Assembly (NCBI RefSeq): GCF_019711495.1
Contig: NZ_JAIGNM010000002.1
Location: 558,001 to 622,000 of the forward strand
DNA length: 64,000 nt
Origin: Qipengyuania xiamenensis
GTDB taxonomy: Bacteria > Pseudomonadota > Alphaproteobacteria > Sphingomonadales > Sphingomonadaceae
Reading direction: 5' to 3'
The notes under the pieces are model-generated. The model searched no databases. It saw only the letters and a program-made list of their open reading frames with translations, and was not told the DNA's origin. Position 1 is the first letter of the stretch, and each line of letters opens with the position of its first letter. Of this stretch, positions 46,701-54,249 are shown in pieces. The position numbers and the translations under genes are program-made.

Positions 46701-47192
46701 GATCGCGTATTCGCCCTTGTCGATGACCGTGTCGGTGCGGCTGTAGCCCTGTTTCTGGAGCAGCAGCGACAGGCTCTCGCGCCCGATTTCGGTGCCGGGT
46801 TTGAACTCGCGCACGCTCTCGCGAATGCGGAACGGGGTGAGGACGCGCTGGAGGACGGCATTGGCCGTAGTGACGACCAGCTGCGCCTTTGCCTTTCCGG
46901 TCTGGAGGCGGAACAGGGCCGCAAGCCTTTTCGCGCTTACCGAGAGAGCTGGACTTGCCCGGTCATACGGGAGCGAATCCCACGCAGGGAATTCGATCAC
47001 TTCGAGTTCGGGCGCGAAGAACTGCGCTGCATCCGAAACCGAGCGCATCGCCGCATCGTCGGGCGCAATGAAGACCGCGCGGCCGGTTCCGGCGCGCGCA
47101 AGGTCGGCCATGACCAGCGGCTGGGCGCCGCGGGCGACCTGCGCCAGCGTGAGTTGCGTGTCGGCTTTGAGGATGCGGGATAGGTCGGGCAT
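43701..47192 (-). CDS. mfd: Transcription-repair coupling factor
   Basis: 1163 aa ATPase that removes stalled RNA polymerase and recruits UvrA. The N-terminal UvrB-like part contains FPAWDSLPYDRASPA, the RNA-polymerase-interacting CarD/Tudor domain has GDLIVHTEHGIGKYLGLQ, and the RecG-like motor has Walker A GDVGFGKTEVA (about residues 633-643), DEEQRFGV and TATPIPRTLQMA. The C-terminal TRCF domain is complete. The final residues are basic (RKAKKRQKAAA). Usual length. Confidence 0.97.
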   Translation of the reverse strand: MPDLSRILKADTQLTLAQVARGAQPLVMADLARAGTGRAVFIAPDDAAMRSVSDAAQFFAPELEVIEFPAWDSLPYDRASPALSVSAKRLAALFRLQTGKAKAQLVVTTANAVLQRVLTPFRIRESVREFKPGTEIGRESLSLLLQKQGYSRTDTVIDKGEYAIRGSIVDVFPSGLDEALRLDFFGDELESLRSFDPNTQMSTGRLDNHLLLPASEALLDEDSIKRFRSRYREMFGASATQDPLYEAVSEGRRLAGMEHWLPLFEERLVTLFDHLDDKDTVVIDNASLAAADERIKDVTDYYDQRKAASGQAKGSYRPLKPDTLYLTEEEFKSALVEAPAHRATTFDEPESDSVIDFGFRSGRDFAPERARGDNVYPVLADHLKALGKAGKRPLLAAYSTGSRARIASILTEAGADVQLADSWQEALGLSAKGKPAAMVLPLEASFANDQMELLTEQDILGDRLVRRKKKRKDADAFLAELQALSVGDLIVHTEHGIGKYLGLQPVPVGKSQHDCVQLEYKGGDKLFIPVENIDVLSRYGSSEEAVMLDRLGGEAWQKRRARLKERIREIAGELMQVAAQRALKKAPVLEIDEPTYNQFLDRFQYEETDDQERAIADVLSDLESGKPMDRLVCGDVGFGKTEVALRAAFVAAMNGQQVAVVAPTTLLARQHYENFRQRFSGFPLKVGRLSRLVPSNEMKNTREGLEKGDIDIVVGTHAILSKNTKFKNLGLVIVDEEQRFGVTHKEKLKQLRADVHMLTLTATPIPRTLQMAMTGLRELSTIQTPPVDRLAVRTYVMEWDDMVMREALLREHHRGGQSFIVVPRISDMEQISDWLHENVPEVKFVPAHGQMGAGEIEERMSAFYEGKYDVLLATTIVESGLDLPSANTIIIHRADIFGLAQLYQLRGRVGRSKLRAYAYLTYEKDVALSEVAEKRLKVLGDLDSLGAGFQLASHDLDIRGAGNLLGDEQSGHIREVGFELYQSMLEDAILAAKAGELGLEAKPERVSPQITVDAPIMIPEDYVPDLAVRMALYRRLNDAESQGEIESLAAEMIDRFGPLPSATENLVRLIQIKLQAIEANIAKIDVGAAGTLVTFHNDDFPDGPGLIAYVDRLQGTAKLRPDMKLVISRAWNSPESRLNGLFQLTKGLSGIVRKAKKRQKAAA

Positions 47193-47247
47193 TATGGGGT
47201 CAGCGCCGTAAGCCTGCCTGCGTTCCCGTCAACGCGGTTTTGGCCCG

Positions 47248-47526
47248 TCAACGCGGAATGTCGACGTAGTCGAGCTTCTGCATCTTCTCGATCAGCTCGC
47301 CCTGGAAGCGGGGCGGGGTGGTCTGGGTTTTTAGTGCCCAGGCCATGATGTCGACGTCATCTTCCTCGAGCAGCGCTTCGAACCAGGCGAGTTCTTCTTC
47401 GCCCCATTCTGCGTGGTAGCGATCGAAGAAGCCGCCGATCATGTAATCGGCTTCACGCGTACCGCGATGCCAGCTGCGAAACTTGCAGCGGGCGAGACGA
47501 CCTTCGGTTGTGAGCATTTCCGGCAT
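47248..47526 (-). CDS. sdhE: Succinate dehydrogenase assembly factor SdhE
   Basis: 92 aa from ATG 47526; an in-frame GTG at 47544 would add six residues. The RGxxE motif lies in FRSWHRGTREADYMIGGFFDRY, followed by WFEALLEEDDVDIMAW. SdhE helps attach FAD covalently to SdhA and FrdA. Neither start has a convincing ribosome-binding site. It is divergent from recG, 56 nt apart, and upstream of mfd on the same strand. Confidence 0.92.
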   Translation of the reverse strand: MPEMLTTEGRLARCKFRSWHRGTREADYMIGGFFDRYHAEWGEEELAWFEALLEEDDVDIMAWALKTQTTPPRFQGELIEKMQKLDYVDIPR

Positions 47527-47582
47527 GGGGCGCGGGTAGGGCACTCGCCAAAGCCGTGCAAGCGGCTATAGCGTTGCGCAGC

Positions 47583-49646
47583 ATGCGGCCCGACATACTC
47601 AATCCCCTGTTTGCCGAGACCGAGACGCTGGAGGGCGTTGGTCCCAAGCTGAAGAAGCCTCTCGACAAGCTGGGGCTGACACGGCTGCGCGACCTTGCCT
47701 ACCACCTGCCCGAACGGTTCGTCACACGGCGCGCGGTCGATACGGTCGACGAGGCTGGCGAGGGCGAGAACATCGTCCTCAAGCTTACCGTTACCGAACA
47801 TCGCGGGGGACGCTCTCCGCGCGCGCCCTATAGGGTGCTGGCGCAGGACAGCGTGGGCAACATTCTCGCGCTGACCTATTTCGGGCGCGCATCCTATACG
47901 GCGAAGAAGCAGCTGCCGGTGGGCGAGACGCGCTGGGTGGCGGGCAAGATAGAGCGTTACGGCGACATGCTTCAGATCGTCCATCCGGATCATGTCGTCG
48001 AGGAGGGCGGCGACACGCTGCAGCGCCTGTGCGAGCCGGTCTATCGCCTGTCGGAAGGCCTCACGCAGCCGCGCGTCGCGGGGCTTGTCGACCAGGTTCT
48101 GGCGAAGTTGCCGCAATTGCCCGAATGGATCGAGCCGACACAGGTCGAGAAAGCCGAATGGCCTTGCTGGCGCGATGCTCTTCGCAGTGCCCACAAGGGT
48201 GAACACAAGACGGCGCGCGACCGGCTGGCCTATGACGAATTGCTGGCGAACAGCCTCGCGCTGATGCTGGTGCGGGCGGACAACCGCAAGCGCAGGGGGC
48301 AACCGCTCCAAGGCGACGGCAGCTATCGCGGCAAGCTCGACCTGCCGTTTCCGCTGACGGGCGCGCAGAAACGCTCGATCGCCGAGATCGAAGGCGACAT
48401 GGCGCAGGAAGCGCCGATGCTGCGCCTGCTGCAAGGCGATGTGGGCGCTGGCAAGACGGTGGTGGCGCTCGAAGCAATGCTGATCGCGGTTGAGGCAGGC
48501 GCGCAGGCTGCACTGCTCGCCCCGACAGAGATCCTCGCCCGCCAGCATTTCGAGAGCCTGCGCAGCATGGCCGAACCCACCGGCGCGCAGGTGGCGCTGC
48601 TGACGGGTCGCGACAAGGGCAAGGCGCGGGAAGGCACGCTCATGGGGCTGCTCGACGGCAGCATCGATATCGTCGTCGGCACCCATGCGATCTTCCAGGA
48701 CAAGGTCGCCTACAAGAACCTCGCCATGGTCGTGATCGACGAACAGCACCGCTTCGGCGTCGGCCAGCGGCTGATGCTGGCAAGCAAGGGCAAGCGCGCG
48801 CCGCATGTCCTTGCCATGACCGCCACGCCCATCCCGCGCACGCTGACGCTCGCGCATTATGGAGAGCTCGATGTCAGCAAGCTAGACGAGCTGCCGCCCG
48901 GCAGGCAGGCGATCGACACGGTGGTAATGGGGCAGGACAAGGTCGCTCCTCTCGTCGAGCGGCTGGCCGCACAATTCGAGCAAGGACGGCAGGCATTCTG
49001 GGTCTGTCCGATGGTCCGCGAAATGGACGGGCCGGAGGAAATCGCCGCAGCCGAGGCACGCTATGCTGCGCTGAAGGAGCGGTTCGGCGACGATGTCGTC
49101 ATGGTCCATGGCCAGCTCGCGCCCGAGATGAAGGACGCGGCGATGGAGCGGTTCGCGCGCGGCGACGCGCGGCTTCTGGTGGCGACGACCGTGATCGAGG
49201 TCGGGGTCGACGTTCCGAATGCCACACTGATGGTGATCGAGCAGGCCGAGCGTTTCGGCCTAGCCCAGCTGCACCAGCTTCGCGGCCGTGTCGGGCGCGG
49301 AAGCGAGAAAAGCTTCTGTGTCCTTCTCCACGGTGAAAGCCTGTCGGAAACCGCCCAGAAGCGCCTGGCCCTGATGCGTGAGAGCCAGGACGGATTCCTG
49401 CTCGCAGAGGAAGACCTGAAACTGCGCGGCGGCGGCGAACTGCTCGGCACACGCCAATCGGGGGACACGCCCTTTGCCGTGGCCAGCTTCGAGCAGATCA
49501 CCGAGCTCCTGCCGCTGGCCCATGACGATGCCCGCTTGTTGATGGATCGCGACGGCGGGTTGGAGGGAAAACGCGGCGAAGCGGCGCGGGTTTTACTTTA
49601 CCTTTTCGAACGCGACTTCGGAGTGAAGACCCTGCGCGGAGGCTAA
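47583..49646 (+). CDS. recG: ATP-dependent DNA helicase RecG
   Basis: 687 aa branch-migration helicase acting on stalled forks. The N-terminal wedge domain contains LEGVGPKLKKPLDKLGLTRLRDLAYHLPERF; Walker A is GDVGAGKT (285-292), DEQH is at 386-389, and the C-terminal motor has VIEVGVDVPNATLMVIEQAERFGLAQLHQLRGRVGRG. ATG 47583 is used; an in-frame GTG at 47556 would add nine residues without a better ribosome-binding site. Usual length. Confidence 0.96.
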   Translation: MRPDILNPLFAETETLEGVGPKLKKPLDKLGLTRLRDLAYHLPERFVTRRAVDTVDEAGEGENIVLKLTVTEHRGGRSPRAPYRVLAQDSVGNILALTYFGRASYTAKKQLPVGETRWVAGKIERYGDMLQIVHPDHVVEEGGDTLQRLCEPVYRLSEGLTQPRVAGLVDQVLAKLPQLPEWIEPTQVEKAEWPCWRDALRSAHKGEHKTARDRLAYDELLANSLALMLVRADNRKRRGQPLQGDGSYRGKLDLPFPLTGAQKRSIAEIEGDMAQEAPMLRLLQGDVGAGKTVVALEAMLIAVEAGAQAALLAPTEILARQHFESLRSMAEPTGAQVALLTGRDKGKAREGTLMGLLDGSIDIVVGTHAIFQDKVAYKNLAMVVIDEQHRFGVGQRLMLASKGKRAPHVLAMTATPIPRTLTLAHYGELDVSKLDELPPGRQAIDTVVMGQDKVAPLVERLAAQFEQGRQAFWVCPMVREMDGPEEIAAAEARYAALKERFGDDVVMVHGQLAPEMKDAAMERFARGDARLLVATTVIEVGVDVPNATLMVIEQAERFGLAQLHQLRGRVGRGSEKSFCVLLHGESLSETAQKRLALMRESQDGFLLAEEDLKLRGGGELLGTRQSGDTPFAVASFEQITELLPLAHDDARLLMDRDGGLEGKRGEAARVLLYLFERDFGVKTLRGG

Positions 49647-49678
49647 TTCTAGGGATTTGCTAAGAATTGGGCGTTAAA

Positions 49679-49699
49679 CCCCCGCGCAACAGGGGGGGG
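49679..49699 (+). promoter_or_regulatory. Hairpin covering the ribosome-binding site of the next gene
   Basis: CCCCC (49679-49683) can pair with the run of eight G (49692-49699) across an 8-nt loop. The G-run is the only possible Shine-Dalgarno for the ATG at 49704. No T-run follows, so it is not a terminator. Confidence 0.5.
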
Positions 49700-49703
49700 C
49701 TTC

Positions 49704-50285
49704 ATGCAGGCTGTTCATTATTCGACCGCGCGCGTTTTCGCCATGTGCCTCGCGATGCTCGGTTTCATCGTGGTAGGCGTCTTCATGTGGAGCGGGCTCT
49801 ACGGCAAGGGCGCCTTTGCCGGCGCAGTCCTGATGATTATCGGCATCTGCGGCTTGCCGGCCATGGCGCGCTACCTGCTGGGTGGCGGGCTGATCCTCGA
49901 ATATGATCGCACCTTCGTGACGTTTCACGGCGTTCTGTCGACTACCCGCCTTCGCTGGGACGAGGTGACCGGCATCGAGATCGAAGAACAGACCTACAAC
50001 TGGGTCGCCAAGAACCGTTTCCTCAAGATCAAGGGACCGTTCTCATTCCTCGGCTATGCCAGCATGACCGAGCGCCTGCTAGCAAGGCAGCATCGCCCGA
50101 TCGGCAAGCTGCTGGACCAGATCACCGACTATCTGGAATCGCCCGAGGTCGCTCCGCAGCAACCGGTGCGTCAAACCGGTTTCGGCAATGCCATGCCAGA
50201 TACGCGCTCGACCGGCGTTATCGGCGAACAGCCCGTCGCGGCCTCTCAGGTGCGTGCCGGCGGTTTCGGTCGCAAGGGACTTTAG
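49704..50285 (+). CDS. Two-helix membrane protein, STM3941-like
   Basis: 193 aa. Two close membrane helices (about 11-32 and 37-60) are followed by a PH-like beta-rich region (LILEYDRTFVTFHGVLSTTRLRWDEVTGIEIEEQTYNWVAKNRFLKIKG) that resembles STM3941-type proteins of unknown function. The C-terminal 50 residues are low-complexity, Gln/Pro/Gly-rich and basic. Possible translational control through the hairpin at its ribosome-binding site. It converges on the fructosamine-kinase-family gene with a 4-nt overlap. Confidence 0.7.
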   Translation: MQAVHYSTARVFAMCLAMLGFIVVGVFMWSGLYGKGAFAGAVLMIIGICGLPAMARYLLGGGLILEYDRTFVTFHGVLSTTRLRWDEVTGIEIEEQTYNWVAKNRFLKIKGPFSFLGYASMTERLLARQHRPIGKLLDQITDYLESPEVAPQQPVRQTGFGNAMPDTRSTGVIGEQPVAASQVRAGGFGRKGL

Positions 50286-51091
50286 AAACCTAGCGCGGCG
50301 AGCTCCCGCTCCACCGCAGGTCTGTAGCTTTCGCCGAACAGGCGGACGTGCAGCAGCCACATCCACAGGCGATAGACGGGTAGGCGGTTTCGCCATCCGC
50401 TTTCAAGGTCGAGCGCATCGAAGAAATCCGGCGTCGGAGTGTCCAATACCGTCAGGCTGGCGACATCGACTTCGCGGTCGCCGTAATATGCGCAGGGGTC
50501 GATCAGCCCGCTGATCCGCTCGCCGGAAACAAGCACATTTCCGCCCCATAGATCGCCATGGAGCAATGAAGGTGTCGGCGAGGCTGGCAGCATGTCCGGA
50601 AGCCGTCCGGCCAGCTCCTCGATCCGCCTGCCAAGGTCTGCCGCGATATGCGGGACGTGACACAACAGCCTGCGTTCGCCCCAGAACTTCGGCCAGTTCT
50701 CGGTTATACCGTTCTCGACGATCACTTGCCTGAGGGCGTAGTCTTCCTGCCAACCGTAAGCGTCGCCCCGCAAGGAATGCAGGCCGTCCAGCGCCTGCGT
50801 GAGGGAAACCCAGGTCTTGCCCGCGAGCATGCCGTCGGAAGGGAGGTGCTCGATCAGGAGATTGCGCTCGTCGAAGCCGATTACTTTCGGCACGGGGGCA
50901 GTGCTGGCCCCCATCGCTTCGAGCATCCGTGCCTCGACGGCTACAACCGGTCCGGTCTTGCCAACGACCTTCGAACCATCGGCAAACTCGATCAGCGAGG
51001 CACCCGAAATGTCCCCGCCGGCGAACCGCGTTACGGCGGTCGGTTTCGTGCCGCAGGTCGCTTCGGCAAATCCGGCGAGGTCCTGGCTCAT
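50282..51091 (-). CDS. Fructosamine kinase family protein
   Basis: 269 aa with an APH/choline-kinase-like fold. ATP-binding DGSKVVGKTG near residue 40, catalytic LLHGDLWGGNVLV (Asp in HGDLW) and metal-binding GLIDPCAYYGDREVDVASL are family hallmarks. Fructosamine-3-kinases phosphorylate glycated lysines so that the sugar falls off; bacterial members may act on ribulosamines. ATG 51091 overlaps the upstream stop as ATGA; longer frames overlap the ABC1 gene and are spurious. Confidence 0.9.
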   Translation of the reverse strand: MSQDLAGFAEATCGTKPTAVTRFAGGDISGASLIEFADGSKVVGKTGPVVAVEARMLEAMGASTAPVPKVIGFDERNLLIEHLPSDGMLAGKTWVSLTQALDGLHSLRGDAYGWQEDYALRQVIVENGITENWPKFWGERRLLCHVPHIAADLGRRIEELAGRLPDMLPASPTPSLLHGDLWGGNVLVSGERISGLIDPCAYYGDREVDVASLTVLDTPTPDFFDALDLESGWRNRLPVYRLWMWLLHVRLFGESYRPAVERELAALGF

Positions 51092-52419
51092 GCCGTCTCC
51101 GTCAAGACCTTCCTGACGATACCGCGGACATCGACACGCGCACCCAGCCGCGCACAGAGCAGCGCGGTTCCGCTGACCTTCCGCTGGACGAACAGCGTTT
51201 CGGCAGGCGGCAGGTGCCAGCTCTCGCGGTCGCGTGCGATCGGCATCACCGTCTCGCGGATTTCCGGCACGAATGCCCGGTCGCCGAAGTCGAGCTTGTC
51301 CTCGCTCGACATCTGGGTGACGACGATGTCGACAGCATGGCGCATGGCATCGGGGTGGCGTTCGAGCGCGCGCGGATTGATGAAACCTGCCGCGATTGCA
51401 GCTTCCATGACCTTTTCGCGGTCTTCCTCGAGGCCCGCCTCGATCAGCCGGCGATAATCCTGCGAAATACCGGGCGAGACTTCGCGCGTCGCACCGAAGT
51501 CGAGCAAGACGATCCTGCCCGTTTTGGCCTGCCATCGGTAATTGGCGAAATTCGGGTCGGTCTGCATCAGGCGACTGTCGAACAGCTCGCGCGCGACCAG
51601 TTCGATCAACTCTGCGGCAACGCGGTCACGCAATTCCTGCGGCTGCGAGGCGAGGTCTTCGATCGGGGAACCTTCCTCGTAGCTCATGGCGAGGATGCGG
51701 TCGGTGGTCAGAGCGGTTTCCAACTCAGGAACGATGAATTCCTCGCGCCCTGCGAGCATCTCGCCGAAACGCGTCAGCATCGCGCCCTCGCGCCTGTAAT
51801 CCGCTTCTTCGCGCAGCTGCTCCTTCGCGGCGGCCAGCAACGGGTCGATGTCGAGCTCGGGCGGCAAGAGGCCAGTCAGTTTCAGCAGGCTCGCGACATT
51901 GTCGACGTCGGAATCGATGCTTTGCGCAACGCCGGGGTACTGGACCTTGATCGCCAGCAACCGTCCGTCCGGCAGCATGGCGCGGTGGACCTGCCCGATT
52001 GAGGCTGCCGCAATCGGTCGCGGCTCGAAGCGGCGGAACTGCTTGCGCCAGTCCTTGCCCCATTCTGAGGCCAGCACCTTGTCGAGCTGGCGCGGGGGCA
52101 TGAAATCGGCCCGGTCGCGCAGGCGGGCGAGGATATCTGCCAGCTCTGGCGGAAGCAGGTCGCCTGCATCCATGGAGATCATCTGGCCCAGCTTCATCGC
52201 TGCGCCCCGCAGATGCGCGAGCCGGTCGGTCAGCCGCTTGGCATTGCCCGGTGTCAGGAGGATCTGATCGAGGCGCGGCCGTTCGCCATTCGCCAGCCGC
52301 CTTGCACCCTCGCTCAGCGCGCCACCGGCGAGACCTCCGGCAAGGCGCGTAAATCCGCCCAGTCGTCCGATGCGGGACGAGGGGACGGAACGGTGACGCG
52401 AAGTCTTGTCTTCAGCCAT
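51088..52419 (-). CDS. ABC1/COQ8 (UbiB-related) atypical kinase
   Basis: 443 aa. The family motifs KLGQMIS (KxGQ helix, about residue 76), FEPRPIAAASIGQVHRA (Ala-rich loop replacing the P-loop), VQYPG with the catalytic Lys, DPNFANYRW and LLDFGATREV are present. COQ8/UbiB proteins support ubiquinone biosynthesis through ATPase activity. No C-terminal membrane helices are seen, unlike UbiB proper, so it is closer to the soluble ADCK3-like branch. It starts inside the phosphatase gene (8-nt overlap) and ends overlapping the fructosamine-kinase gene. Confidence 0.9.
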   Translation of the reverse strand: MAEDKTSRHRSVPSSRIGRLGGFTRLAGGLAGGALSEGARRLANGERPRLDQILLTPGNAKRLTDRLAHLRGAAMKLGQMISMDAGDLLPPELADILARLRDRADFMPPRQLDKVLASEWGKDWRKQFRRFEPRPIAAASIGQVHRAMLPDGRLLAIKVQYPGVAQSIDSDVDNVASLLKLTGLLPPELDIDPLLAAAKEQLREEADYRREGAMLTRFGEMLAGREEFIVPELETALTTDRILAMSYEEGSPIEDLASQPQELRDRVAAELIELVARELFDSRLMQTDPNFANYRWQAKTGRIVLLDFGATREVSPGISQDYRRLIEAGLEEDREKVMEAAIAAGFINPRALERHPDAMRHAVDIVVTQMSSEDKLDFGDRAFVPEIRETVMPIARDRESWHLPPAETLFVQRKVSGTALLCARLGARVDVRGIVRKVLTETA

Positions 52420-52885
52420 GTTCGTCGATCATCACGGCGATGAGCGCCCGCGCGCCTGCGTCCACTTCGCTCCAGGTAATCGCGAAGCCTTCCTCGCCGC
52501 CGTAATAGGGATCGCCCACTTCGCGGCCCTGCTGCCCGGGTACGAGGTCAAGCAGCATCGCGACCCTGGCCTTGCCCGCATCGGGTTCGATCCTGCGGAT
52601 ATTGGCCATGTTCGACCGGTCCATCCCTAGGATGTAGTCGAATTCGTGAAAGTCCTGCTGCTTCAGCTGGCGTCCGCGATAGCTGCGGATATCGATGCCG
52701 TTTCGGTCAGCCTCGTCGATGCTGCGCGGATCGGGCGGCTGGCCCACGTGATAATCTGCAGTACCGGCGCTTGCGACCTCGACCGACAGCCCGATCTCTT
52801 CGGCAGCCTTGCGGAACGCCGCCTCTGCCAGCGGTGAGCGGCATATATTGCCGAGACAGACGAACAGGACTGAGGGCGTGGACAT
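52412..52885 (-). CDS. Low-molecular-weight protein-tyrosine phosphatase
   Basis: 157 aa. The P-loop is VCLGNICRS (Cys10 to Arg16, CX5R) and the general acid is the Asp of GDPYYGGEEGF. These enzymes dephosphorylate tyrosine residues, in bacteria often those of polysaccharide-export kinases, or arginine residues. ATG 52885 gives the standard start MSTPSVLFVCLGN; a longer in-frame start lacks family similarity. It is the first gene of a three-gene overlapping operon with the ABC1 kinase and fructosamine kinase. Confidence 0.93.
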   Translation of the reverse strand: MSTPSVLFVCLGNICRSPLAEAAFRKAAEEIGLSVEVASAGTADYHVGQPPDPRSIDEADRNGIDIRSYRGRQLKQQDFHEFDYILGMDRSNMANIRRIEPDAGKARVAMLLDLVPGQQGREVGDPYYGGEEGFAITWSEVDAGARALIAVMIDEHG

Positions 52886-52998
52886 GGGAAAAGCGGTCTC
52901 GCAGCGAGGACGGAAGGGTTCCGCCATTCAATCGCCCGAAACTGCGCTTGTTCCAGACCGCGCACAATGCGCGGCTCGTCGAAATGTAAGAAGATAAA

Positions 52999-53075
52999 TG
53001 GTCGGGGAGAGAGGATTCGAACCTCCGGCCCCTGCCTCCCGAAGACAGTGCTCTACCAGGCTGAGCTACTCCCCG
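52999..53075 (-). tRNA. tRNA-Pro(CGG)
   Basis: 77 nt including encoded CCA. Acceptor CGGGGAG pairs with CTCCCCG, discriminator A, and the anticodon loop TTCGGGA gives CGG. D and T arms are intact. Confidence 0.97.
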
Positions 53076-53126
53076 ACCGGATCGGCCCGCCGCGTCGAAA
53101 CGCTGCGGGAGCGAAGCAAGGCGCGC

Positions 53127-53155
53127 CCTATAGGTGTGGATTGCGGTAGGCGCAA
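53127..53155 (-). promoter_or_regulatory. Promoter of tRNA-Pro
   Basis: Minus-strand TTGCGC (53155-53150) and TATAGG (53132-53127), 17 nt apart, about 50 nt before the tRNA. Confidence 0.55.
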
Positions 53156-53195
53156 GCGGGCTTTTGCGTTAATTTGGGACTAGGGCCGCAAAGCA

Positions 53196-54158
53196 ATGAA
53201 AAGCGATCAAGAGCCGGTGCCAGAAACACATTTCGAAACCCAGTACCTCGAGCTGATGCGCCGCATCTGGCTCGAAGGCGACGAGCGGCGCGATCGCACG
53301 GGTATCGGGACGCGTTCGGTCTTCGGCGCGATGCTGCGATTCGACCTTTCCGATGGCGCCATGCCGCTCATCACGACCAAGCGCGTCTACTGGAAGACCG
53401 CAACGCGCGAATTGCTGTGGTTCCTCACCGGAGACACCAATATCCGCCCGCTGGTGCTGCAGGGCGTGAAAATCTGGAACGAGTGGCCGCACGCGAAATA
53501 TGTCGAGCAGACGGGCGACGAGATTTCGCTCGACGATTTCGTGCAGCGCATTGCCGATGACGAGCATTTTGCCGCCATGTGGGGCGACCTTGGCCCGGTA
53601 TACGGCAAGCAGTGGGTCGACTGGCCGACCTTCCAGCCGGTGAAGGGCGGGTTGTTCCGCAAGGGACGGGGCATCAACCAGGTGGCCGAAGTGGTCGAAT
53701 CGCTTCAGGAGAATCCGGGTAGCCGTCGTCACATCATCGAAGGCTGGAACGTCGCCGACGTGCCACGCATGGCGCTGCCGCCGTGCCACAAGACCTACCA
53801 GTTCCACGTGAGCGAGGGCAGCGACGGCAAGGCGCGCCTCAACGGCCTGCTCTACCAGCGCAGCTGCGATGTCGCGCTCGGCCTGCCCTTCAACCTGTGG
53901 TCGGCGGCGCTGCTCCAGCGCATGCTTGCCCAGCAGGCGGGACTGGAGCCGGGCGAATTCGTCTGGATGGGCGGCGATACGCACCTCTATCTCAACCACG
54001 AACACCTTGTGAAAGAGCAGCTTTCACGGGAACCGCAAGGCCACCCGCGGCTTGAGATTCTGCGGCGCCCGGCGACTATCTTCGACTACCGGATTGAGGA
54101 TTTCGCGGTTCACGACTACACGCCGCACGGGCCGATCAAGGCTCCCGTCGCGGTGTGA
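53196..54158 (+). CDS. thyA: Thymidylate synthase
   Basis: 320 aa, makes dTMP from dUMP with methylenetetrahydrofolate. The catalytic Cys197 lies in ALPPCHKTYQF; RRDRTGIGTRS binds phosphate; SRRHIIEGWNVADV and QRSCDVALGLPFNLW complete the site. Compared with E. coli ThyA (264 aa) it has an insertion around residues 97-128 and another near 143-160, as in the long Lactobacillus-type enzyme. ATG 53196 is the start; the region before it holds the tRNA-Pro promoter. Confidence 0.96.
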   Translation: MKSDQEPVPETHFETQYLELMRRIWLEGDERRDRTGIGTRSVFGAMLRFDLSDGAMPLITTKRVYWKTATRELLWFLTGDTNIRPLVLQGVKIWNEWPHAKYVEQTGDEISLDDFVQRIADDEHFAAMWGDLGPVYGKQWVDWPTFQPVKGGLFRKGRGINQVAEVVESLQENPGSRRHIIEGWNVADVPRMALPPCHKTYQFHVSEGSDGKARLNGLLYQRSCDVALGLPFNLWSAALLQRMLAQQAGLEPGEFVWMGGDTHLYLNHEHLVKEQLSREPQGHPRLEILRRPATIFDYRIEDFAVHDYTPHGPIKAPVAV

Positions 54159-54182
54159 CCGAAATCGTATGCATAGGCGTAC

Positions 54183-54233
54183 TTGACCGTTTCCCTCGCG
54201 CGAAATAAAATAACGCGGAAGCGTAAGATTACG
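54183..54233 (+). promoter_or_regulatory. Sigma-70 promoter and palindrome upstream of the branched-chain dehydrogenase operon
   Basis: TTGACC (54183-54188) and TAAAAT (54206-54211) are 17 nt apart. Just after the expected start point lies CGTAA-GA-TTACG (54222-54233), a perfect 5-bp inverted repeat that could be an operator. Confidence 0.7.
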
Positions 54234-54249
54234 TCTGGGAGACGATTCT

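Noticed and set aside
50282..51535. A 417-codon frame extending the fructosamine-kinase-family gene.
   Set aside because: The extra 148 residues overlap the ABC1 kinase in another frame; the ATGA overlap at 51088-51091 is a better start.
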